Source: Hankyongella ginsenosidimutans
GTDB taxonomy: Bacteria > Pseudomonadota > Alphaproteobacteria > Sphingomonadales > Sphingomonadaceae
Assembly (NCBI RefSeq): GCF_005144965.1
Contig: NZ_CP039704.1
Location: forward strand, 868,001-932,000
Direction of reading: 5' to 3'
Length of the DNA stretch: 64,000 nt
Position 1 is the first letter of the stretch; the number at the start of each line of letters is the position of its first letter. Shown here piece by piece: positions 44,055 through 53,004 of the stretch. The notes under the pieces are model-generated. The model had not been told where the DNA came from. It searched no databases and saw only the letters and a list, made by a program, of their open reading frames with translations. The position numbers and the translations under genes were made by a program.

Positions 44055-44773
44055 CTAGCCCACATCGTCCGCGCTCCGCGCCTTGCGACCCGAGCCGCGG
44101 GAATTGACGATGATGCGAAGCGGCTGCGCCATGTCGGCCGGCGGCGGGTCAAGCGCTGGAATCGCCTGCAAGACCTGGACGATGCGCTGGTCGATTTCCG
44201 GCACGCCCGATGAACGTACGACATTTGCGGACGTGATGAAGCCATTGCCGTTGACGGTCAGAGCCAGCGTCGCCTTGTAATCCTTCTTGCGCAGTTCCGG
44301 CTCCGCCATCAGCGTGGCCTCGAGCGCACGCTTCAGTTTCAGGGCGAACGTCCGCGCCAGCAGGCGGCCGAGCCCGTCACCGGAGCCGGAGCCGCTGCGG
44401 GCGCCGCCCAGCGTCGTAATATCCCGCCCACCCGGCTTGCCGACCAGTCCGAAGGAATCGCCGGCGCCCTCGCCCTCGGCGTCGACGCCCAAGGTGTCGT
44501 CGATCGGGGCAGCTTCCTCGGCGGCGGCCTCCTGCGGCTCGAACTGTTCCTCAGGCTCCGGCTCCGGAGGCTTCACATCCGGCGGCGGCGGCGGTGCGTT
44601 CGGCGTGACCAGCGTCACCTTCTGCACCGCCGGCAAAACCTGATGTCGCCCAGCGTGTCGTGAAGCCAGAAGCCCACCGCGACCACGCAGGCCACCCCGA
44701 CGATCCGCAGCGCCAGCGCAAGCTTCGGGTGCGCGTGGTGCGCGGGATGATGGTCGGAGGCGAAGGGACTCAT
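44055..44773 (-). CDS. tonB: TonB-like energy transducer, frameshifted
   Basis: About 239 residues. The start overlaps exbD as ATGA. A single N-terminal membrane helix (LALALRIVGVACVVAVGFWL) precedes an indel near 44640, then a Pro/Glu-rich periplasm-spanning region (PNAPPPPPDVKPPEPEPEEQ), a Gly/Ser linker and a C-terminal domain with LALTVNGNGFITSANVVRSS and VLQAIPALDPPPADMAQPLR, the TonB C-terminal fold. With exbB and exbD it would transmit proton- (or sodium-) motive force to outer-membrane receptors. None is encoded nearby. Confidence 0.85.
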
Positions 44774-45174
44774 TTCACCACGCGCTGGGTGACCAGCCCG
44801 ACCTCCGAGATGCGCACGCGCTTGATCACCTCGAGCACGTCGATCACGCGCTGATACTGGACTGCGGCGTCGCCTTTCACAACGACGGGCAGGGTCGGGT
44901 CCGCGGCCTTGAAGTTGGCGAGCTGCGCTTCAAGCTCGGCCAGCGTCACATTCACTGTATCCAGGTAGATCTCGCCGTTGGACGCGATGGTGATCGCCTT
45001 GGTGCGCGGCTTGGCGAGCGACGGCGAAGAACTGGCCTTGGGCAGATCGACGGAGATGCCCTGGACGGTCGCAGTCGCCATCACGATGAAGATGATCAGC
45101 AGATTCCACGCCAAATCCATCAGCGGCGTGACGTTTACCTCGTCATAGATGCGGGTGTCAGGCTTGAACCGCAT
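44770..45174 (-). CDS. exbD: Biopolymer transport protein ExbD/TolR
   Basis: Intact 134-residue protein with the ExbD/TolR pattern: a short cytoplasmic N-terminus (MRFKPDTRIYDEVNVTPLMD), one transmembrane helix containing the essential membrane Asp (the Asp at LMDLAWNLLIIFIVM), and a periplasmic domain with ITIASNGEIYLDTVNVTLAE and the VVVKGDAAVQYQRVIDVLEV helix. It couples ion flow in the ExbB pentamer to TonB. It lies between the exbB fusion and tonB, overlapping tonB. Confidence 0.93.
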   Translation of the reverse strand: MRFKPDTRIYDEVNVTPLMDLAWNLLIIFIVMATATVQGISVDLPKASSSPSLAKPRTKAITIASNGEIYLDTVNVTLAELEAQLANFKAADPTLPVVVKGDAAVQYQRVIDVLEVIKRVRISEVGLVTQRVVK

Positions 45175-46909
45175 GGCCCGCCTCCCCTCGCCAGCGATGA
45201 TGCGGCTGACCACCTCCTCGCCGAAGACTTCCATGGTGCTCAGGCGGTCACGGATGCGCGTTGTCAGAATGTTGTAGGCGAACATGGCGGGATCGCCACG
45301 ATCAGGCCCGCGACCGTCGTCGCAATGGCAGCCGAGATGCCTGGCGCGATGGTGTTGACGTTGACGTCTCCGGAAGCGGCAATCGCCGCGAACGTGATCA
45401 TCACGCCGACCACCGTGCCGAGCAGCCCGAGAAACGGCGCGCCGCTGATGGTGAGCGTCAGCAGCACCATGTTCTTGTTCAGCCGGTTCGCCTCCTCGAT
45501 CAGCGCTCTGCCGATGGCCGAGCGGAGCAGGTCCGCCTGCGCAGCGCCTGCACGCACCGAGCGCCCAACCCGCGCGATCCGGCATAGCGGCGAGCGCGCA
45601 AGCATCGCCTCGTCGTCGGTATGACTTGCGGTCGAGCCGCCGGTCAGCGCCAGATAGCTCTTGTCGCCCTTGTCCATCTGGTCGAGCGTCAGCGACTTGA
45701 CCACTGCGACTTCCAGGCACAGCGCCGCCAGCAGGCCGATCAGCATGATGATCACCCAGCCATCGACGCTGACGGAGGCGGCAATGGTTGCAAGCAGCCC
45801 GAGATAGGCTGAGAATTGGCTTTTCTGCTCGGTTGCGCCTACCGAGACCAGCCGTCCTTCCGGGCCGCTGCCCAGCGCGACCGCCTGCAGCCAGCCGGCC
45901 GAACGGGCGACGTTCGAGACTTCCACCTCATCAAGGCTGCCGGTGAAGCCGGGGCGGCCGGGCGCTGCCCCAAGCAGCACCGGCCCGGCCAGCGCTGGTG
46001 TCGCCACCTTGGCGCTGCCCTTGGCTTCCCCATCGATGTAAAGCGTCAGCGTATCGGCGGTGAGCGTCGCTGCCACGTGCCGCCAGGTCCGGAACGGCGT
46101 CGGACCGCTGGCCGCCACGCCGAGCGTTGCGCCGCCGGGGCCGCGCAGTTGCGCCTCAATCCCGTCGCCGCGGAAGCCGACCGCCAGCGCTGGACCACCC
46201 GCCGCACCCAGGGTCAGCACCGCGCCGTCCTGCGCTTTATCCGCGCGCACCCAGAATGCGACCGTGCCGCCCGCCGGAAACGCCAGCGAAGGCGCGCTTG
46301 GCACCTCTGCCGCGCTGTCCGGCGTGAACGCCAGCCCATCGCCGATCGCTCCACCGGCAACCGGCTTCGCGCTCGCGCGCACGGCGTTGTTGCCGTAACT
46401 CGTGCGATCTTGCGGCAGCCCGGTCAGGCGCTCGAAGTCCAGCGCCAGAACGGTCTGCTTGTCCTGCACAGCTTTTTGTCGGATGCCGGCGTCGCCTCCG
46501 GGTTGCCGTAATAGACCCAGACCGGCAGCTTCTCGCCCGCCGACAGCGCCGGCACCATCACCCGGACGATCGCCAGCTCCGACACCCAATCGAACCGCTC
46601 GACATGAAAAGTGAGCGGGGTCACGTCGTCCTGCGCAATGAAACGCAGGTCGGCACCATCATCTCGGAGCGCTGCGAACGAAAAGTTGCCGGTATGCAGC
46701 CGTACGACCACCGGTACTTCGTTGAGATTGCCTTGAAGCGGCACGCCAGACGCCGTGGCGTCCAGGATCACCTGCTGCCGAAACGCCCAGTCCTTATTCC
46801 ACCAGGCCTGCGCGGCGCCGGGAACAACAGCCCCAGAAGGCAAATCAGCGCCAGCAGCCCAGAACCCCGCCGCCGGCGCACGCCGCCCCCGGCACATTGA
46901 AAACTTCAA
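45158..46909 (-). CDS. DUF2341-LamG-ExbB/TolQ fusion protein, frameshifted
   Basis: About 584 residues with an unusual layout. A signal peptide (interrupted by indels; LLALICLLGLLFP in one frame) is followed by a DUF2341 domain (AWWNKDWAFRQQVILDATAS, VYYGNPEATPASDKK), a concanavalin-like LamG domain (GTVAFWVRADKAQDGAVLTL, TLYIDGEAKGSAKVATPALA) and then the MotA/TolQ/ExbB channel (VIIMLIGLLAALCLEVAVVK, FLGLLGTVVGVMITFAAIAA, GISAAIATTVAGLIVAIPAM). The periplasmic sensor-like domains are thus physically part of the energy-coupling channel. An indel near 46475 separates DUF2341 from LamG; the end is placed at 45158 by one further shift. Confidence 0.85.
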
Positions 46910-47235
46910 CCATAATGTCGTCCGTAAATTTATGATTAAGAATCGGTGAACAGATAATCGCAGCCTGGCCGGACGCCGCCTTGACGCAGGTCAAGCCCGG
47001 TTAGACCTTGGTCGTTTCGGATTGAATCGATCAAAAACGGGAAGGCTATAAGGGAGGTGCCCGTCTGAAAGACGGACGGTGGGGTGAGAAATCCCAAAAA
47101 TGCCAGTATCCACCACCCTGACGGGTGGTCCCCTCCTCCCGATGGGGAGGAAGCGCCATTCGCGCACTGGCCCCAAAGGGGCGCAGATACTGCCTGTTTT
47201 TCCGTCCTATTTTCCGCAGGAGTGGGCCGAGCGGA
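46910..47235. other. Intergenic region with a string of hairpins
   Basis: No gene supported. Between 47061 and 47185 lie four hairpins in a row: CCGTCTGAAAGACGG (47061-47075), ACCACCCTGACGGGTGGT (47113-47129), CTCCTCCCGATGGGGAGG (47133-47150) and GGCCCCAAAGGGGC (47169-47182). The loops are tiny and stems GC-rich. It separates the exbB-driven operon from the cyd operon; both leave or enter on the minus strand. Could be a dispersed repeat and/or a terminator for the cyd transcript. Confidence 0.6.
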
Positions 47236-47343
47236 TCAGGCCCCAAGCGCCAGCCGGATGACGTAGGCAACGGCCCCGAGCGCCAGCACGCTGGCCGCCC
47301 AGAGGCCGGCAAACCAAGCGAGCTTGCGCCATGACCCCGGCAT
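47236..47343 (-). CDS. DUF2474 small membrane protein of the CIO-type bd oxidase
   Basis: A 35-residue single-helix protein (MPGSWRKLAWFAGLWAASVL then ALGAVAYVIRLALGA). The start overlaps the cydB stop. It matches the DUF2474 family, which is found at the end of cyanide-insensitive oxidase operons and is the counterpart of CydX, a small subunit that stabilises the haem site. It is too short for ordinary gene calling. Confidence 0.82.
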   Translation of the reverse strand: MPGSWRKLAWFAGLWAASVLALGAVAYVIRLALGA

Positions 47344-48340
47344 CAATGATAGCCTTCCGTGCCGACCTTGCCGCGGAACACCCAATAGGCCCAACCGGTG
47401 TAGGCGAGGATGATCGGCACCATCACGCCCGCGCCGATCAGCATGAACAGCTGGCTGCGATAGGGGCCGCCGCCTCCCAGATGGTGACGCGCGCCGGGAT
47501 GACATCGGGCCAGATCGAGACACCAAGTCCGACCAGGCACAGCCCGAACAGTCCTAGCGCCCACAGGAACGGCTGCACTTCCCGCTTGCGCGCCAGGCTG
47601 CGGTAAAACAGCGCTGTCACGACGATGGTCGCCAGCGGCACCTGCGCCGTCGCCAGGATACCCGGGTAGCTGAGCCAGCGCTCGTGGTAGCGCGGCTCCA
47701 GGGTCAGGGTCGCCAGGCTGACCGCGCCGATCGCCAGCAGCAGTGCGATGCCCAGCCGGCCGGCGTAGGTGACCGCCTGACGCTGCAGCGCCCCTTGCGT
47801 CTTCCAGTTCAGCCAGCAGGCCCCGAGCAGGCTATAGCCAACCATCAGGGCAAAACCGGTCAGCAGTGAGAATGGCGACAGCCACTCCCACCAGCCGCCT
47901 GCGTAAGCGCGGCCTTCGACAGTGATGCCCTGCAGCAGCGCGCCGAGCGTCAGCCCTTGGGCGAAGGTCGCCACCATCGAACCGAGTGTGAACGCGGCAT
48001 CCCACAGCCGCCGGTGACCCGGGTCGCGCCAGCGGAATTCAAAGGCGACGCCGCGCAGGACCAGCCCCAGCAACATGGCGGTCAGCGGCGCGTAGAGCGC
48101 CGGCAGGATGATCGCGTAGGCGAGCGGAAACGCTGCCAGCAGCCCGCCGCCGCCCATCACCAGCCAGGTCTCGTTGCCGTCCCAGACAGGCGCGATGCTG
48201 TTCATCGCGGCGTCCCGGTCAGGCCCGACCCGGAACAGCGGGAACAGGATGCCGATACCGAGGTCGAAGCCATCCATCACCACATAGGCGACGATCGCAA
48301 AGCCGATGATGGCGGCCCAGATGACGGTCAAGTCGATCAT
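47343..48340 (-). CDS. cydB: Cytochrome bd (CIO-type) ubiquinol oxidase subunit II, frameshifted
   Basis: Polytopic subunit II, about 333 residues. It begins MIDLTVIWAAIIGFAIVAYV with the conserved YVVMDGFDLGIGILFPL and the segment APVWDGNETWLVMGGGGLLA; later WWEWLSPFSLLTGFALMVGY. An indel near 47470 breaks the frame, and the end (SQLFMLIGAGVMVPIILAYT, then WVFRGKVGTEGYH) is in another frame. The start is 17 bp after the cydA stop. Confidence 0.93.
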
Positions 48341-48356
48341 GCGTACGCTCCCTCGA

Positions 48357-49736
48357 TTACGGCCGCGGCAGGGTGACGCCGGCGCTGCGGATCGGCGCAC
48401 CGTCGAGCGTGCTCTCGTGCGCCTCCGGCGGTTTGCGCATCAGCTTCAGCAGATAGAGGATGCCCATGCCGAACACGCAGAAGTAGACGACCGCGAAGGC
48501 GGCGAGCGAGGCCGCGACCGCCGGCGCACCAAGCGGGGAGACGCTTTCCGCCGTTCGCAGCAGGCCGTAGACGGTGAACGGCTGGCGCCCGACTTCAGTC
48601 ACCACCCAGCCTGCCAGAACCGCGACGAAGCCGGAGGGGCCCATCAGCACCGCTGCGCGGTGCAGCAAGGGCCAGTCGTACAGCGATTTGCGCGCCCGGG
48701 CGACCAGGCTCCACAGGCCAAGCCCCGCCATGGCGAAGCCCAGTCCGACCATGATGCGGAACGCCCAAAACACGATCGGCACCGGCGGCTCATTCGCGTC
48801 GGGTACGGTGTCGAGGCCCTTGAGCGGGGCGTTCAGGTCATGCTTCAGGATCAGCGAGGACGCCTTGGGGATTTCGATCGCATAGTCGACGCGTTTTTCC
48901 GCGCTGTTGGGGATGCCGAACAGGATCAGCGGCGCGCCGTCCGGATGGCTCTGGTAGTGGCCCTCCATCGCCATCACCTTGACCGGCTGATGCTCGAGCG
49001 TGTTCAGCCCGTGCATGTCGCCGGCAACGATCTGGAGTGGCGCGACGAGCGCAGCCATCCACATCGCCATGGAGAACATCTTGCGGGCACCCGGGTTCGC
49101 ACGATCCTTGAGCAGGTGCCAGGCGCCGACGGCACCGACTGCAAACGCCGTGGTGAGGTAGGCCGCGAGCACCGTGTGGACCAGCCGGTAGGGCAGGCTC
49201 GGGTTGAAAATGATCGCCAGCCAGCTTGGGCCGGGCAGGAACTGGCCGTTGGCGCCGATTTCGTAGCCGACCGGCGTCTGCATCCAGCTGTTGGCCGAGA
49301 GAATCCAGAAGGCGGAAATGAACGTGCCGACTGCAACCGCCAACGTTGCGAGGAAATGCAGCTTGCGGCCGACCCGGTTGATGCCGAACAGCATGACCCC
49401 GAGAAATCCGGCCTCAAGGAAAAAGGCGGTCAGCACTTCATAAGCCATCAGCGGGCCGATCGCCGGCCCTGCCTTGTCGGAGAACACCGACCAGTTGGTC
49501 CCGAACTGGTAGGACATGACAATGCCGGAGACGACACCCATGGCGAACACGACGGCGAAAATCTTCAGCCAGTATCGGTAGAGGTTGGCGTAGACGCCGC
49601 GGCCGGTCTTCAGCCACAGGCCCTCGAGCACAGCGAGGAAGCTGGCCAACCCGATGGTGAAGGCGGGAAACAGGAAGTGGAAGCTCACCGTGAAGGCGAA
49701 CTGCGCCCGAGCGAGCAGGAGGGCGGTGGCGTCCAT
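48357..49736 (-). CDS. cydA: Cytochrome bd (CIO-type) ubiquinol oxidase subunit I
   Basis: Intact 459-residue haem-bearing subunit. Conserved parts are the N-terminal RAQFAFTVSFHFLFPAFTIG with the haem b595 His, GVVSGIVMSYQFGTNWSVFS, NSWMQTPVGYEI, and GWVVTEVGRQPFTVYGLLRT. The Q-loop is short and the length is below the 520 residues of E. coli CydA, both typical of CIO-type enzymes (CioA). Such oxidases resist cyanide and sulfide; the neighbouring sulfide-oxidation genes make that relevant here. ATG preceded by GGAGACCC. Confidence 0.95.
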   Translation of the reverse strand: MDATALLLARAQFAFTVSFHFLFPAFTIGLASFLAVLEGLWLKTGRGVYANLYRYWLKIFAVVFAMGVVSGIVMSYQFGTNWSVFSDKAGPAIGPLMAYEVLTAFFLEAGFLGVMLFGINRVGRKLHFLATLAVAVGTFISAFWILSANSWMQTPVGYEIGANGQFLPGPSWLAIIFNPSLPYRLVHTVLAAYLTTAFAVGAVGAWHLLKDRANPGARKMFSMAMWMAALVAPLQIVAGDMHGLNTLEHQPVKVMAMEGHYQSHPDGAPLILFGIPNSAEKRVDYAIEIPKASSLILKHDLNAPLKGLDTVPDANEPPVPIVFWAFRIMVGLGFAMAGLGLWSLVARARKSLYDWPLLHRAAVLMGPSGFVAVLAGWVVTEVGRQPFTVYGLLRTAESVSPLGAPAVAASLAAFAVVYFCVFGMGILYLLKLMRKPPEAHESTLDGAPIRSAGVTLPRP

Positions 49737-49767
49737 GGGAGGGTCTCCTTGGTCGGATCGCGCGCCC

Positions 49768-50549
49768 CTATGCAGCGAGCGCACGCCAGCTGCGGTACAA
49801 TGTATAGACGGCGACCAGCAGAATGAATGCGGCAAAGAGGCTGTTGAGCTGCCCCTTGGATGCCGCGAGCTTCTGCGAGGCCTTGGTGCCGAGCGCGCTG
49901 CCGAGCAGCCCGCCAACGATGAACGTGGCGGCAAGCGGCCAGAGCACCAGGCCGGAAAAGGCATAGTTCGCCGCGGTCGTCAGCCCGAACGCGGTTACAG
50001 CGATCAGCGAGGTGCCGACGGCGCGCAGTATAGGCATGGCAGTTGCGGCGATCAGGCCAGGCACGATCAGGAAACCGCCGCCGATGCCGAAAAAGCCTGA
50101 AAAAGCCCGGTTCCAAACCCGAAACCAAGGATTCTACCAACGGTCGCGGCATTGAAAGTCGCGTTCTCGACGCCCTCGCTCTTGCGATTGCGGAACATCA
50201 GGCCCGCGACCGCGATCATCAGCAGCGCAAACAGGAACAGCAGTTTCTGGCCATCGAAATTCTTGCCGAGCGTCGAGCCGCCAAATGCCCCCAGAATACC
50301 CGCCGCAGCGTACAGGCCGCCGCAGCGCCAGTTCACCGTGCCGGCCTTGGCATGGTTCCATAGCCCGATCGAGGCATTGGCGGCGACCGCCAGCGCGCTG
50401 GTGCCGATCGCCTCGTGGGGGTTCTTGACGCCAACGAAGTAAAGCAGCAGCGGCACCGCCAGAATGGAGCCGCCGCCGCCGACCAGGCCGAGCACGAAGC
50501 CGACGAGCATCCCGGAGATGCCGCCGAACATATAGTGCAAGGGGTCCAC
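49768..50549 (-). CDS. TauE/SafE family sulfite/anion exporter (TSUP), frameshifted
   Basis: Membrane permease of about 260 residues with the two-repeat TSUP pattern: GMLVGFVLGLVGGGGSILAV with PLLLYFVGVKNPHEAIGTSA in the first half, and after an indel near 50100 GTGLFSGFFGIGGGFLIVPG and VGTSLIAVTAFGLTTAANYA in the second. Members next to sulfide-quinone reductase and persulfide dioxygenase genes are thought to export sulfite. It starts 2 bp after the DUF442-SQR gene and ends 31 bp before cydA. Confidence 0.9.
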
Positions 50550-50550
50550 G

Positions 50551-52130
50551 TCAGGCCCCGATCCTGTGCGGCTTGACCATCCATTCGCGGCCTTTCAGCA
50601 TGCCGTGCCAATAGACGGGCGGCAGGATGGTGTCTTTCAGCAGCCAGGACAGGCGCGAAGGCCGCGTGCCGTCGATCAGCCAGTTCGGGAAGCTCGGCTG
50701 CAGTGTGCCGCCATAGCCGAACTCGGCGAGCACGATCTTGCCGGCCTCGACGGTCAGCGGGCAGGAGCCGTACCCGTCGTAATCGGCGAGCGGCGGCTTG
50801 CCCTCCAGCGTCGCCAGCGCATTGACCGCGACCACGGGGGCCTGTTTGCGGGCGGCGGCGGCGGTCTTGGCGTTGGAGGCCGCGCAGGCGTCGCCCAATG
50901 CATAGATGTTGGGATAGCGCGGGTGCTGCAGCGTCGCCTCATTCACCGCGATGAAGCCGGATTCCGCGGCAAGCGGGCTGGTGCGCACGAAATCGGGTGC
51001 AACCTGCGGCGGCACCACGTGGATCATGTCGTAGTGCACATCCGCGCGCCGCGTCGCTTCCCCGTCCTTCTGCTCGAAGGTGGCGATTTTGCAGCGCTGT
51101 CGATTGCGACCAGCTTCGAGCCGAGGTTCAGGTGAATGCCGTAGCGCGCGACATAGTCCATGAGCGCCGGAACGTAGGCGGCGACGCCGAACAGCACGGC
51201 GCCCGCCGTATGAAACTGAACGTCGATGCCTTTCAGCACGCCGCGCCGCTCCCAGCGATAGCAGGAAAGATACATCGCCTTCTGTGGTGCGCCGGCGCAC
51301 TTGATCGGCATGACCGGCTGCGTGAACAGGGCGCGGCCGCCCTGAAAATCCTTGACCAGCCTGTTGGTGTAAGGTGCCAGATCGTAGCAATAATTCGAGG
51401 TGACGCCGTTGCGGCCGAGCGACTCCTTGAGGCCCGGGATTGCGTCCCAATCGAGCTTCAGTCCTGGGCAGGCGATCAGCACCCGGTATTCCACGTGGCT
51501 GCCGTCGCACAGGATGACCTGGTTGGCCTCCGGGACGAAGGCGGTCGCCGACGCCTTGATCCAGGTGGCGCGGCGCGGGATCAGTTGAGCCTCGGGGCGC
51601 TGCGTGAACGCCTTGTCGAACACGCCGGCACCCACCATGGTCCAACCAGGCTGATAATAGTGCTTGTCGTTCGGTTCGACGATGGCAATCGAGACATCGC
51701 GGTTGCGTTTGAGGATGCTGGCGGCCGTGGCGATGCCGGCGCTGCCGCCGCCGACGATGACGATGTCGAAGCAGCGTGTCGGCTTCTCGACCGGTTCGTA
51801 GGCGTGCGCCATCTCGGCCAGCTTGGCGGAGCGCGAGCCGGACCGGCAGTAGGCCAGAACCGGGCTAGGCAGCCTGGCAAGCGCATCGCGCATCGCCCGC
51901 GCGTTGTCCTCGGTCAAGGCACCGGAGACGGCGGGCACATGGGCAAAACCAAGCCCCACCTCTTGCGCGCGCTTCGCGATCTGCGCCGCGTCCGGCTGCA
52001 GCGGTTCTTCGCCGTCCGGCCGATTGCAGAGGATCGATCGGTAGCCCTCGCGCGCGATCGCGCCAACGTCATCGGGGGTAATCTGCGGGCAAACGCCGAT
52101 CCGATCATTGAGGCGTTTGATTTCCATCAT
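50551..52130 (-). CDS. DUF442 phosphatase-like domain fused to sulfide:quinone oxidoreductase, frameshifted
   Basis: About 526 residues. The N-terminal domain (about 1-110) is the DUF442/TIGR01244 family: MMEIKRLNDRIGVCPQITPD ending in the loop VLAYCRSGSRSAKL, a Cys-x5-Arg phosphatase-like P-loop. The C-terminal part is an FAD disulfide reductase-like SQR: DIVIVGGGSAGIATAASILK, YQPGWTMVGAGVF, LIACPGLKLDWDAIPGLKES, VMPIKCAGAPQKAMYLSCY (with Cys) and IYALGDACAASNAKTAAAAR. An indel near 51100 breaks it. It would oxidise sulfide to persulfide and pass electrons to quinone. ATG overlaps the upstream YeeE gene. Confidence 0.92.
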
Positions 52131-52567
52131 GCCTTCTCCCAAGAAGACGCCGGGCCGGTCCATGCGCCGCAAGGCGCTGCAGGCCATGCCGGCCAGCATG
52201 GCGAAAACGAAAATCGCGGCGTCAAAGGCGCCAGCGCCAAAGCGGCGAACGCCGGTCCCGGGCATAATCCGCCAAGACCCCAGCCGATGCCGAACAGGAC
52301 GGCACCCAGGCAAAGCCTTGCATCGATGCCGGTTGCATCCGGTATCGCAAAGGTTTCGCCTGCAAGTGGTTTGGCCATGCGCGCCCTCACGCGCCAGGCG
52401 ATCGCCATGGGCAGCAGCGCACCGGCCATGACAAACGCCAGCGTCGGGTCCCACGCGCCGAACAGATCCAGAAAGGCCTGAACCCTGTGCGGGTCGATCA
52501 TGCCGGACAGCGCAAGGCCCATGCCGAACAGCGCGCCGGCACCGAGAGCAATCAGCGCCCGCATCAC
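52127..52567 (-). CDS. YeeE/YedE family membrane protein, second half (DUF6691-like), frameshifted
   Basis: About 146 residues with four hydrophobic helices: IALGAGALFGMGLALSGMID, DPHRVQAFLDLFGAWDPTLA and AVLFGIGWGLGGLCPGPAFA, containing the conserved Cys-Pro-Gly-Pro seen in YeeE/YedE (TsuA-like) sulfur-compound transporters. A frame change near 52290 to the end is possible because the GLCPGPA motif reads through but the tail differs. It pairs with the preceding gene to make a full transporter; the two overlap by 4 bases. Confidence 0.88.
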   Translation of the reverse strand: MMRALIALGAGALFGMGLALSGMIDPHRVQAFLDLFGAWDPTLAFVMAGALLPMAIAWRVRARMAKPLAGETFAIPDATGIDARLCLGAVLFGIGWGLGGLCPGPAFAALALAPLTPRFSFSPCWPAWPAAPCGAWTGPASSWEKA

Positions 52568-53004
52568 AGCAGGCTGGCCAGGCGCAGCAAGCCAACCGCC
52601 AGGAAGCCGCTCGCCATGAAAAGCCCGGTCGCCGCCAGCGAGCGGGGCGACAGGCGCGACAGGCCGCAGACGCCATGCCCGCTCGTACAGCCTGAGCCGA
52701 GCCGCGTCCCGTAGCCGACCAGCAGGCCGGCGACGATCAGCGTCGCGGGCGTGCTCACAAACTGCACGGAGATGGGGCCATGCAGCGCGCGCAGCAGCAA
52801 GGCACCCATCGGCAGCCCGAGAACGAAGGCGACCGCAACCATGCGTGGCGGCCCAGACGCCGCAATGCCGGTCGCGCGCGCCGCCAACCCGCTGACGCCG
52901 GCGATGCGGCCCAGCACAAGCAGCATGGCAGCAGCGGCACAGCCGATCATCAGCCCGCCGAGCATACCCTCGATCGGCATGGCGTTCGGGAATGCGTCCA
53001 TCAT
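52564..53004 (-). CDS. YeeE/YedE family membrane protein, first half
   Basis: Intact 146-residue membrane protein. It starts MMDAFPNAMPIEGMLGGLMI and contains GRIAGVSGLAARATGIAASG and GYGTRLGSGCTSGHGVCGLS, the Cys-bearing motif of the YeeE/YedE family (DUF395). Together with the next gene it forms the split transporter common in BigR-type sulfide operons, which probably moves thiosulfate or a related sulfur species. ATGA overlaps on both sides. Confidence 0.92.
   Translation of the reverse strand: MMDAFPNAMPIEGMLGGLMIGCAAAAMLLVLGRIAGVSGLAARATGIAASGPPRMVAVAFVLGLPMGALLLRALHGPISVQFVSTPATLIVAGLLVGYGTRLGSGCTSGHGVCGLSRLSPRSLAATGLFMASGFLAVGLLRLASLL

Noticed and set aside
46991-47334. Small ORFs on both strands over the hairpin cluster
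   Set aside because: They follow the GC-rich hairpins, lack ribosome sites and have no domain; only DUF2474 (47236-47343) is supported.
48306-49826. Plus-strand open frame of 506 codons
   Set aside because: Antisense to the intact cydA gene; composition is that of a shadow frame.
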